5,235 nt of DNA from DATHYZ01 sp035458865. Lineage in GTDB: Bacteria > Chloroflexota > Limnocylindria > Limnocylindrales > CSP1-4. Positions 1 through 5,235 of the stretch are shown piece after piece. The stretch is taken from contig DATHYZ010000195.1 in NCBI GenBank assembly GCA_035458865.1, positions 1 through 5,235 of the forward strand, written 5' to 3'. The translations under genes and the position numbers were made by a program. The notes beneath the pieces were generated by a model. It did no database searches. It was not told the origin of the DNA and was given only the letters and a program-made list of their open reading frames with translations. How positions within the stretch are numbered: the first letter of the stretch is position 1; the number at the start of each line of letters is the position of its first letter.

Positions 1-476
1 AACTCGGGGATGCCGAGCAGACCGATCCCACCGCCGGTCCACTCCCGCAGGATCGAGATGATCGACGGGAGGGCGTCAGCGAAGACCAGGGTCAGCAGCG
101 CGATGTAGATCCCGCGCAGGCGGAGGACGGGCAGGCCGAGCAGGACCGTGACGATGACCATCGTGCCGGTCGCCCCGACCCAGATGGTCAGCCATGGCGA
201 GACGCCGAGTTCCTTGGCCATGACCGCCGAGATGTAGGCGCCGAGGGCGAAGAAGCCGAGGTTCCCGAGCGACAGGATCCCCGCATAGCCGTTGAGGAGG
301 TTCCAGTAGGAGGCGACGACGATCCAGATGAACGTCAGGCCCGCCACGTGGAGGAGGAACCGGCTCGCGCCGAGATACGGGAGGGCCACCAGGAACGCCA
401 CCGCGATGACGGTCAGGAGCAGCGGCAGGCGCCCCCGTGAAAGGAGCTGCCTCGTGCGCCCGACGGCGTCGCTCAT
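1..476 (-). CDS. livM: Branched-chain amino acid type ABC transporter permease LivM, N-terminal 158 residues (3' end outside window)
   Basis: This is the second permease subunit of a HAAT-family importer, an inner-membrane protein that pairs with LivH to form the solute channel. My translation from ATG 476 stays open to the window edge, so the C-terminal part is missing (the family is usually about 300-350 residues). Visible family hallmarks are the block around residues 59-81 (NLLNGYAGILSLGN, then FFALGAY), the LRLRGIYIALLTL segment at 118-130 and TGGGIGLLGIP at 147-157, which is the typical TGG-x-x-GL-x-GIP loop of LivM. Hydrophobic stretches lie at about 18-35, 43-58, 64-83, 98-117 and 120-139. 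The start codon overlaps the livH stop as ATGA (473-476). Only a weak G-rich sequence precedes it, so translation is probably coupled to livH. The short polar N-terminus (residues 1-17) suits a cytoplasmic tail. Family assignment is firm; substrate is not. Confidence 0.93.
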   Translation of the reverse strand, partial: MSDAVGRTRQLLSRGRLPLLLTVIAVAFLVALPYLGASRFLLHVAGLTFIWIVVASYWNLLNGYAGILSLGNLGFFALGAYISAVMAKELGVSPWLTIWVGATGTMVIVTVLLGLPVLRLRGIYIALLTLVFADALPSIISILREWTGGGIGLLGIPE

Positions 477-1342
477 GCGGTCCGCCCGCCGAGGATCCCC
501 TGGGGTCGCAGCCAGAGCGCGATGATGAAGGTGGCCAGCCAGGCCGGCCACACCCACAGGGTCCCCAGCTGGAGGGTGACGAAGGTCTCGATCAGGCCCA
601 GGACGAGGGCCGCCACGATCGCCCCTGGCACGTTCCCCAGCCCGCCGAAGGTGACGATGATGAAGCCCTTGATCATCCACTCCCAGCCGATGTGGGGGGT
701 CATGAACGACTTCGTGCCGAGGAGGACGCCGCTGATCGCCGTGACCCCGAAGGCCAGGGCGAACGTGGCCCCGTAGATCCGGTCGATGTCGATGCCCACG
801 ATCCGGGCCCCGGATACCGACGTCGCGACTGCCCGCATGGCCCGCCCGAGGGAGCTCCGGTTGAGGAAGGTCCAGAGCGCGACGATGATCACGACGGCGA
901 GGATGACCAGCGCGACGTCGTTCAGGCTCACCGTGACCGGCCCGAGGTCGGCCTCGCCCTCGATGAAGACGGGGATCGACTTCACCCGGGGACCGAAGAC
1001 CTCGAGCATCCCCCACTCCATGAGGATCGCGAGCCCGAGCGTGAAGAGGAGGGTCGCGAAGGCCCATTCGGCCCGCCGCAGCAGCGAGCGGATGGCCACC
1101 TGGTGGAGGATCCAGCCGAACACGGCCATCACCACGACCGCGACGGCGATCCCGACACCCAGGGGCACGTCGACGGAGGTGATGGCGAGCCAGGCGACGT
1201 ACGCTCCCAGGACGGCCACGTGCCCATGGGCGAAGTTGAAGACGTGGCTGACGCCGTAGATGACCGTCAGCCCGATGGCCATCGTGGCGTAGAGCCCGCC
1301 GACGACGAGACCGCTCCAGGCCGCGCTGAGGATGGCATCCAT
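473..1342 (-). CDS. livH: Branched-chain amino acid type ABC transporter permease LivH
   Basis: This is the first permease subunit of the importer, 289 residues, a normal length for LivH. It is almost entirely hydrophobic, with about eight membrane segments. Family blocks are clear: GLYATMAIGLTVIYG followed by NFAHGH and GAY (residues 16-48), the cytoplasmic coupling helix region NRSSLGRAMRAVAT (161-174) followed by GARIVGID (178-185), the GGLGNVPGAIVAALVLGLIE block (233-252) and the terminal RPQGILGG (279-286). In the coupling region the usual Asp of the A-x-D-x-x-A-A pattern appears as Ser, a small departure. The ATG shares one base with the livF TGA (TGATG). An AAGGAGG Shine-Dalgarno sequence lies at 1353-1359, 10 nt upstream, which is slightly long but credible. 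The 3' end overlaps livM by 4 nt. Together with LivM it should form the translocation pore energised by LivG and LivF. Confidence 0.95.
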   Translation of the reverse strand: MDAILSAAWSGLVVGGLYATMAIGLTVIYGVSHVFNFAHGHVAVLGAYVAWLAITSVDVPLGVGIAVAVVVMAVFGWILHQVAIRSLLRRAEWAFATLLFTLGLAILMEWGMLEVFGPRVKSIPVFIEGEADLGPVTVSLNDVALVILAVVIIVALWTFLNRSSLGRAMRAVATSVSGARIVGIDIDRIYGATFALAFGVTAISGVLLGTKSFMTPHIGWEWMIKGFIIVTFGGLGNVPGAIVAALVLGLIETFVTLQLGTLWVWPAWLATFIIALWLRPQGILGGRTA

Positions 1343-2040
1343 CAGAAGTACGCCTCCTTCAGCTCGTCGACGCTGGCCTCGCCCGATGGCCGCTCGAACT
1401 GCACCGCGCCCCGCTTCATCATGTAGATGCGGCTGGTCAGACGGAGGGCGTAGTCGATCTCCTGCTCCACGAGCAGGACCGTGATCCCGGCATCCTGGTT
1501 GATCCGCAGGATCGCCCCGTAGACCGCCTTCTTCATGCTCGGGGCCAGGCCGATCGACGGCTCGTCGATGAGGAGCATCCGGGCACCGCTCATGAGGCCG
1601 CGGGCGATGGCGACCATCCGGCTCTCCCCGCCGGACATCGTCATGCAGACCTGGCGCTGGCGCTCCTTGAGCCGGGGGAACACGTCGAAGACGAGCTCGA
1701 GGTTCCGCCGGAACTCGGGGCGGGCGGTCCTCGAGTAGGCGCCGAGCTGGAGGTTCTCGAGGACCGTCATGTCGCTGAAGAGATGTCGCTCCTCCGGGAT
1801 GTAGGCGATCCCGGCCTCGACGATCCGGTGCGGCGGGGCCTTGATGATCTCCTCGTCCATGAACCTGATCGAACCGCCGGTCGCCGGATGGACCCCGGCG
1901 ATGGCCTTGAGGAGCGTGCTCTTGCCATGCCCGTTGGGTCCCAGGAGCCCGACGATCTCACCCCCGCGGACGTCGAGCGAGACGCCCCGCAGGACCTGGA
2001 TGTCCTCGTAGCCGCCGACGACATCGCGGATCGCCAGCAT
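1342..2040 (-). CDS. livF: Branched-chain amino acid type ABC transporter ATP-binding protein LivF
   Basis: This is a cytoplasmic ATPase of the LivF type, 232 residues, the expected length. Motifs in order are Walker A GPNGHGKS (34-41), the LivF-type Q-loop region IPEERHLF (81-88, where Glu replaces the usual Gln as is typical of LivF), signature MSGGES (135-140), Walker B MLLIDE (155-160), D-loop IGLAP (163-167) and switch region LLVEQE (189-194). LivF proteins normally carry Gln at this last site instead of His, so Q193 is expected. Two details are less usual: His in place of Ala inside Walker A, and SRM after SGGE where QQM is common. The start ATG is 2 nt after the livG stop and is preceded by GAGGAG (2046-2051), 5 nt away, which supports it. 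The stop overlaps the livH start by 1 nt. It should heterodimerise with LivG on the LivHM pore. Confidence 0.95.
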   Translation of the reverse strand: MLAIRDVVGGYEDIQVLRGVSLDVRGGEIVGLLGPNGHGKSTLLKAIAGVHPATGGSIRFMDEEIIKAPPHRIVEAGIAYIPEERHLFSDMTVLENLQLGAYSRTARPEFRRNLELVFDVFPRLKERQRQVCMTMSGGESRMVAIARGLMSGARMLLIDEPSIGLAPSMKKAVYGAILRINQDAGITVLLVEQEIDYALRLTSRIYMMKRGAVQFERPSGEASVDELKEAYF

Positions 2041-2042
2041 CC

Positions 2043-2804
2043 CTACTCCTCGCCCCCGGCTTCGTCGTCGTCGAGGCCGCCGCCGAGATAGACGCTCACC
2101 ACCTCGGGGTGACCCTTGACCTCGTCAGGATCGCCTTCGAAGAGGACCGAGCCGTAGTGGAGCACGAGCATCCGGTCGGACAGGCCGATCAGCTCGTCGA
2201 GAAGGTGCTCGATGATGACGATCGTGACGCCCCACTCCGCCCGGATGCGGGTCACGAGGTCGCGGTAGCCATCCACCTCGACGTGGGAGAAGCCGGCCAT
2301 CGGCTCGTCGAGGAGGAGCAGGCGGGGAGACGTCGCAAGAGCGGCTCCGAGGACGACCTTCTTCGTCGTGAAGAGATCGAGGTTGGTGGCCCGGGCATCT
2401 GCCACTCCGCCGAGCTCGAGGAAGTCGAGGAGACGGGGGACATCGCGGTCGCTCTTCGGTCGCCCGAAGAGGGCCCCGATGCGGAGGTTGTCCCTGACCG
2501 TGAGCGAGTGGAACAGCGTCGGAGTCTGGAACGTGCGCGTGAGGCCGAGCTGGCACACGTCGCTGGGGCCCATGCCGACGATGTCCCGGTCGTCGAACCG
2601 GATCGACCCGGATGTCGGCCGGTAGAAGCCCGAGATGGTCGCGAACAGGACCGACTTGCCGGCCCCGTTCGGACCGGCGATGCCGTAGATCGTGCCCTCG
2701 GGCACGTCGAAGCTGACGTCGTTCACCGCGATGAGGTTGCCGAACCGGCGGGTGAGCGAACGGACCTGCAGGATGGCCGCCCCCTCGCCGGAAGGGGCGG
2801 CCAT
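2043..2804 (-). CDS. livG: Branched-chain amino acid type ABC transporter ATP-binding protein LivG, with degenerate signature motif
   Basis: This is the second ATPase subunit, 253 residues, a normal LivG length. Motifs: Walker A GPNGAGKS (44-51), Q-loop Q93 in RTFQTP, Walker B LLLLDEP (162-168), H-loop H200 in VIIEH, and the family C-terminal run SDRMLVLHYGSVLFEGDP (209-226), which ends in an acidic tail. The ABC signature LSGGQ is replaced by LFTTKK at about 144-149. Some LivG-like proteins are known to have relaxed signatures, and catalysis may rely on the intact LivF signature. The reading frame is open far upstream through livK, but the ABC domain begins only after ATG 2804, so that start is chosen. 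It lies 14 nt after the livK stop, has no Shine-Dalgarno sequence, and sits inside a strong hairpin (2772-2805). A GTG at 2831 in frame would add nine residues and overlap livK; it is possible but less likely. Confidence 0.93.
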   Translation of the reverse strand: MAAPSGEGAAILQVRSLTRRFGNLIAVNDVSFDVPEGTIYGIAGPNGAGKSVLFATISGFYRPTSGSIRFDDRDIVGMGPSDVCQLGLTRTFQTPTLFHSLTVRDNLRIGALFGRPKSDRDVPRLLDFLELGGVADARATNLDLFTTKKVVLGAALATSPRLLLLDEPMAGFSHVEVDGYRDLVTRIRAEWGVTIVIIEHLLDELIGLSDRMLVLHYGSVLFEGDPDEVKGHPEVVSVYLGGGLDDDEAGGEE

Positions 2805-2805
2805 C
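2772..2805 (-). promoter_or_regulatory. Strong stem-loop enclosing the livG start codon
   Basis: In the minus-strand transcript, 2805-2794 pairs perfectly with 2783-2772 (12 bp, arm GATGGCCGCCCC). The pairing continues inward with one G-U wobble, U-A and C-G, giving a 15-bp stem closed by a CGGC loop at 2790-2787. The livG AUG (2804-2802) lies at the base of the 5' arm, and the stem codes for residues 1-11 of LivG. No U-run follows, so it does not look like an intrinsic terminator. Two roles fit by inference: hiding the livG start unless ribosomes finishing livK 14 nt upstream open it, or protecting the 3' end of the livK message so the binding protein is made in excess over the ATPases and permeases. 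Confidence 0.6.
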
Positions 2806-2818
2806 GGGGTGGGGTCGG

Positions 2819-4114
2819 CTACGGCAGCCACGGCGGCAGCTGGATCTCGCCCTCTGCCGCGTTGTCGGGCAGGACCACGACGTTCTTGCCGCCCTGGACC
2901 TGGGACCAGAGTGTCGGCAGCAGATCGTCGCCCGCCTGGGCGTACTGGCCCTCCTCGAGCGGCGCGAAGTCGTACGTCCCAGCGTAGCCCTGGTAGATCG
3001 TCTCCCGGATCGAGTCGTTCACCTGGTCGAAGCAGTCGACACAGCCGACGGCCTCGACGGCGTTGGCCCAGATGTCGAAGGCGTCCCGGACGACGTAGGC
3101 GTGGATCGACTTCGGCTCGCCGCCGTACTCCTCGACCCACTTGGCGGTGTAGTCGGCCTTGTCGAGCCCGATCCGGTCAGACACGCCGATGACCGTCGCC
3201 CAGAGCAACCCCTCGGCCGAGTCGCCGCTGAGCTCCAGGAACTCGGGGATGCTCGGCGTGTACTGCATGTAGACGAGGCTGTTCAGGCCGCCGTCGCCGA
3301 ACTGGGCGTCCCACTGGTTCATGAACCGGGCGGCGTCCGACGGGTCGAGGTTCCAGAAGGTGACGAAGGCGGGCTCGGCGGCCTCGATCCGCGAGAGGAT
3401 CGGGCCCCACTCCTCGACGCCGAACGGGGTGACCTCGTCGACGGCGATCTCGTAGCCCTGGTCGGCGATGAAGTCCTTGAAGGCCTCGGCGCCGACCACG
3501 TTGTACGCGTAGTCGGTGGTGATGACCGCGACCGACTTGTTGGTCGGGCTGAAGCCGAGCTGCTCGGCGATCTGCGGAAGGATCTCGGCCGCGTTGACGC
3601 CGTAGTCGTAGTCGCTCGGGTCGTACTGGAAGACGTTGCTGTACTTCTCCGGGTCGTCGCGGACCGGGTCGACCGCGGCGGTCATCGTCACGGCGTGGAG
3701 GTAGGGCATGTCGCCCTCGCCGAAGGCCAGCGTGTTGATGCCGCTGTCGTCGTACCCGGTGATGACCGCGTCGGGGTTCTCGCCGAGGATCCGCTCACCA
3801 CAGGCCTGGATCGTGTCGACTTCGAGGGCCGCCACGTCGCAGGTGACGAGCTCCAGCTGCCGGCCGAGGACACCGCCCGCGGCGTTGTAGTCGGCGATCG
3901 CCAGCTCGAGCGCCTGGAGCATCTCCTCGCCGTCGCTCGCGTAGGGTCCGGTCAACGGCATGGCCGAACCGATGAGGATCGGCTCGCTGCTGCCCCCTCC
4001 CCCACCGCCGTCGCTCGGCGCCGGGGACTCCTCGTCCCCTCCGGGGGCGCAGCCCGAGAGCGCGAGCGCGAGGGTCAGGGCGATGGCCGGGAACGTTAAT
4101 CGGCGCGTAGACAT
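2819..4114 (-). CDS. livK: Substrate-binding lipoprotein of HAAT/Liv-type ABC importer (periplasmic-binding type 6 fold)
   Basis: This protein captures the solute for the importer encoded downstream. It has 431 residues, including a lipoprotein signal: basic STRR, a hydrophobic core at 7-19, lipobox LSGC with the lipidated Cys at 22, then a Gly/Ser/Pro-rich tether (23-44) containing a run of six Gly. The mature domain starts at PILIGSAMPLTGPYASDG (45-62), the classic opening of the LivK/UrtA/FmdD family, and continues with ALELAIADYNAAGGVLGRQLEL (68-89), typical of its first helix and strand. The frame is open up to 4231, but ATG 4114 is chosen because the signal peptide begins there and GGGAGG stands 5 nt upstream. 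C92 and C105 match the position of the family disulfide; a C-x-x-C at 358-361 is extra. Pocket residues differ from E. coli LivJ, so the ligand may be a branched-chain amino acid, an amide or another small solute. It is first in the operon, as expected for the most abundant subunit. Confidence 0.92.
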   Translation of the reverse strand: MSTRRLTFPAIALTLALALSGCAPGGDEESPAPSDGGGGGGSSEPILIGSAMPLTGPYASDGEEMLQALELAIADYNAAGGVLGRQLELVTCDVAALEVDTIQACGERILGENPDAVITGYDDSGINTLAFGEGDMPYLHAVTMTAAVDPVRDDPEKYSNVFQYDPSDYDYGVNAAEILPQIAEQLGFSPTNKSVAVITTDYAYNVVGAEAFKDFIADQGYEIAVDEVTPFGVEEWGPILSRIEAAEPAFVTFWNLDPSDAARFMNQWDAQFGDGGLNSLVYMQYTPSIPEFLELSGDSAEGLLWATVIGVSDRIGLDKADYTAKWVEEYGGEPKSIHAYVVRDAFDIWANAVEAVGCVDCFDQVNDSIRETIYQGYAGTYDFAPLEEGQYAQAGDDLLPTLWSQVQGGKNVVVLPDNAAEGEIQLPPWLP

Positions 4115-4254
4115 GACGTCCTCCCATGGACGGGCCCGGGTACGCTCCCCTCCGGCGGCCGCGGTCTCCGTCCTACCGCGATCCATGGCACTGGCAGGAT
4201 ACACAACCGCATGAACCCACTTTCCGTCCATCCCGTGCCGGGCCCGCAGGCGTC
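4115..4254. promoter_or_regulatory. Divergent intergenic region between the liv operon and the propeller lipoprotein gene
   Basis: These 140 bases separate two divergent genes and should hold both promoters. I see no convincing -35/-10 pair. The best -10-like hexamers overlap each other: TATCCT on the minus strand (4196-4201) and GATACA on the plus strand (4198-4203), neither with a matching -35 element. Short palindromes are present: CCATGG at 4124-4129 and 4183-4188, and CGGGCCCG at 4131-4138. These are common by chance in such GC-rich DNA. The regulatory role follows from position and not from a recognised motif. Confidence 0.4.
4120..4125 (-). promoter_or_regulatory. Ribosome binding site of the binding-protein gene
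   Basis: On the minus strand GGGAGG is followed by 5 nt (ACGTC) and ATG 4114. This is the best Shine-Dalgarno match near the several in-frame start candidates up to 4231, and it fixes the start immediately before the lipoprotein signal peptide. Confidence 0.75.
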
Positions 4255-5187
4255 GTGAGGCGCTCGAGCGCGTCGCTCCGGGTGGTCCTGGGCGTCCTGG
4301 CGGTCGCGGCGACCGTCCTCGTCGGCGCCTGTGGCTGGCCCGGGTCCGAGCCCGGGCGCACGCCGATCGGGTCGAGCGCGAACGGCCCGATCACCTTCGT
4401 GCGTTCCGCGGGTCGGGAGGCCGACCTGGTGGAGATCGACCCGGTCACTGCCGACGAGCGGGTCCGCTTCGCCGGACGGGGCACCGTGAGCACGCCGGCC
4501 TGGTCGGCCGACGGTCGGCGGCTCGCCTACGCCTGGCGGGATCCGACCGCCGGGGGCTACCGGATCCGGGTCGCCGACGCGGACGGCTCGAACGACCGTC
4601 CGATCACCCCGGGCGATGCGATCGACGCGAGCCCGAGCTGGTCTCCCAGCGGCGACCGGCTGGCCTTCTCCAGCAACCGGGAAGGGCCAGGGTTCGGGGT
4701 CTTCGTCGTGGAGGTCGACGGCTCGGGACCGGTCCGCCTCGTCGATGGCCAGGACCCGGCCTGGTCTCCGACCGGCGAGTGGATCGCCTTCGTCCGGCTG
4801 GTCGACGAGGCACGGGACCTGTTCCTGGTCCGTCCGGACGGCAGCGGTCTTCGCCGGTTGACGGTCGGGCCCGCGGACGAGACCGACCCGGCCTGGACCC
4901 CGGACGGCCGGTCGCTCGTCTTCGCCAGCGACCGGTCCGGCGACCACGACCTCTACCGCCTGGACCTTGACGATCTGCAGCGCACCCGGCTGACGAGCGG
5001 ACCCGGCAACGATCGCAGCCCCGCGGTGTCGCCCGACGGTCGGAGTGTCGCGTTCTCACGGACCCTGGGCAACGGCGCGGACCTGTGGCTGACGGACGAC
5101 GACGGTCGCGAGCGACGCCTGACGACGGACCCCCTCTACGACGTCGATCCGGCCTGGCAGCCGATCCGGCCGTCGGGGTCCGGATGA
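4255..5187 (+). CDS. Predicted lipoprotein with TolB-like six-repeat PD40 beta-propeller
   Basis: From GTG 4255 the product has 310 residues. It opens with a basic start (MRRSSASLR), a hydrophobic core (9-24) and lipobox VGAC with Cys 26, so it should be anchored outside the membrane. A short Gly/Pro/Ser linker follows, then PD40-type repeats of the form PAWSPDGxxLAFxS at about 81, 128, 168, 212 and 256, with a closing PAW at 299. Spacing is 40-47 residues, which suits a six-bladed propeller like the TolB C-terminal domain. The TolB N-terminal domain and catalytic residues of known propeller enzymes are not seen, so a binding or scaffolding role is more likely than catalysis; the partner is unknown. 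The frame is open back to ATG 4126, but that would bury the signal peptide behind 43 polar residues. The GTG has only a weak AGG upstream. It is divergent from the liv operon and no functional link is evident. Confidence 0.85.
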   Translation: MRRSSASLRVVLGVLAVAATVLVGACGWPGSEPGRTPIGSSANGPITFVRSAGREADLVEIDPVTADERVRFAGRGTVSTPAWSADGRRLAYAWRDPTAGGYRIRVADADGSNDRPITPGDAIDASPSWSPSGDRLAFSSNREGPGFGVFVVEVDGSGPVRLVDGQDPAWSPTGEWIAFVRLVDEARDLFLVRPDGSGLRRLTVGPADETDPAWTPDGRSLVFASDRSGDHDLYRLDLDDLQRTRLTSGPGNDRSPAVSPDGRSVAFSRTLGNGADLWLTDDDGRERRLTTDPLYDVDPAWQPIRPSGSG

Positions 5188-5213
5188 GCCGGCGCCGGTC
5201 GCGAGGGGGTGAG

Positions 5214-5233
5214 GCGGGCTGCGCGCAGCCCGC
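5214..5233. terminator. Possible terminator stem after the propeller gene
   Basis: This is a perfect 20-bp palindrome starting 26 nt past the stop codon of the lipoprotein gene. As RNA it can fold into an 8-bp G/C-rich stem (GCGGGCUG with CAGCCCGC) around a CGCG loop. Only two bases follow before the window ends, so a T-run cannot be assessed. A second short palindrome, CCGGCGCCGG, lies at 5189-5198 directly after the stop. It could be a terminator or a bidirectional stem shared with the next gene. Confidence 0.35.
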
Positions 5234-5235
5234 GA

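Noticed and set aside
437..1426. 329-residue plus-strand open frame opposite livH and livF
   Set aside because: The translation is low-complexity, rich in Asp, Glu, Pro, Arg and Gly with no hydrophobic core or domain, as expected for the antisense of GC-rich genes. The minus-strand LivH and LivF have clear family motifs.
2772..2805. Reading the livK/livG stem-loop as an intrinsic terminator
   Set aside because: No U-run follows the stem, and it lies inside the livG coding start, so it would cut off the essential transporter genes.
2109..2987. 292-residue plus-strand open frame opposite livG and the end of livK
   Set aside because: It is an antisense shadow with biased composition and no recognisable motif, fully overlapped by well-supported genes.
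2805..3140. Upstream extension of livG through the livK coding region (112 extra residues)
   Set aside because: The extension is Arg/Gly-rich and shadows livK codons. LivG family proteins begin close to ATG 2804.
3101..4099. 332-residue plus-strand open frame opposite the binding-protein gene
   Set aside because: The Val/Asp/Gly/Arg/Leu-rich translation mirrors the third-position G/C bias of livK. It has no domain features.
4115..4231. Upstream extension of the binding protein by 39 residues
   Set aside because: It would bury a well-formed lipoprotein signal peptide. The ATG at 4114 has a good Shine-Dalgarno sequence.
4096..4947. 283-residue minus-strand open frame opposite the propeller gene
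   Set aside because: The composition is Arg/Gly/Pro/Asp-rich without motifs. The opposing frame has a lipoprotein signal and regular PD40 repeats.

Overview
The window is visibly GC-rich, with strong G/C preference at third codon positions, GTG start use, and compact gene packing with stop/start overlaps. It looks like a chromosomal fragment of a high-GC, free-living bacterium, such as an actinobacterium or a high-GC Chloroflexota relative. That placement is inference from composition and lipoprotein style; no marker gene is present.

Positions 4114 down to 1, all on the minus strand, hold one operon for a branched-chain amino acid type (HAAT/Liv) ABC importer. The order is substrate-binding lipoprotein (livK-like), ATPase livG, ATPase livF, permease livH, then permease livM, which is cut by the left edge of the window. 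Gaps are very small: 14 nt between livK and livG, 2 nt between livG and livF, a 1-nt overlap livF/livH and a 4-nt ATGA overlap livH/livM. Production is therefore probably co-transcribed and translationally coupled. The lipoprotein would capture the solute outside the membrane, LivH and LivM would form the channel, and LivG and LivF would power it. The exact substrate cannot be read from the sequence.

Positions 4115-4254 form a divergent intergenic region with no convincing promoter. On the plus strand, 4255-5187 encodes a predicted lipoprotein with a TolB-like, six-repeat PD40 beta-propeller. Past it, a 20-bp perfect palindrome at 5214-5233 may be a terminator stem, but the window ends before any T-run could be seen.

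No RNA gene, CRISPR array, mobile element or novel multi-gene system was found. The most interesting signal is a 15-bp RNA stem (2772-2805) that encloses the livG start codon just after the livK stop codon. Next are the degenerate ABC signature motif in LivG and the altered ligand-pocket and cysteine pattern in the binding protein.
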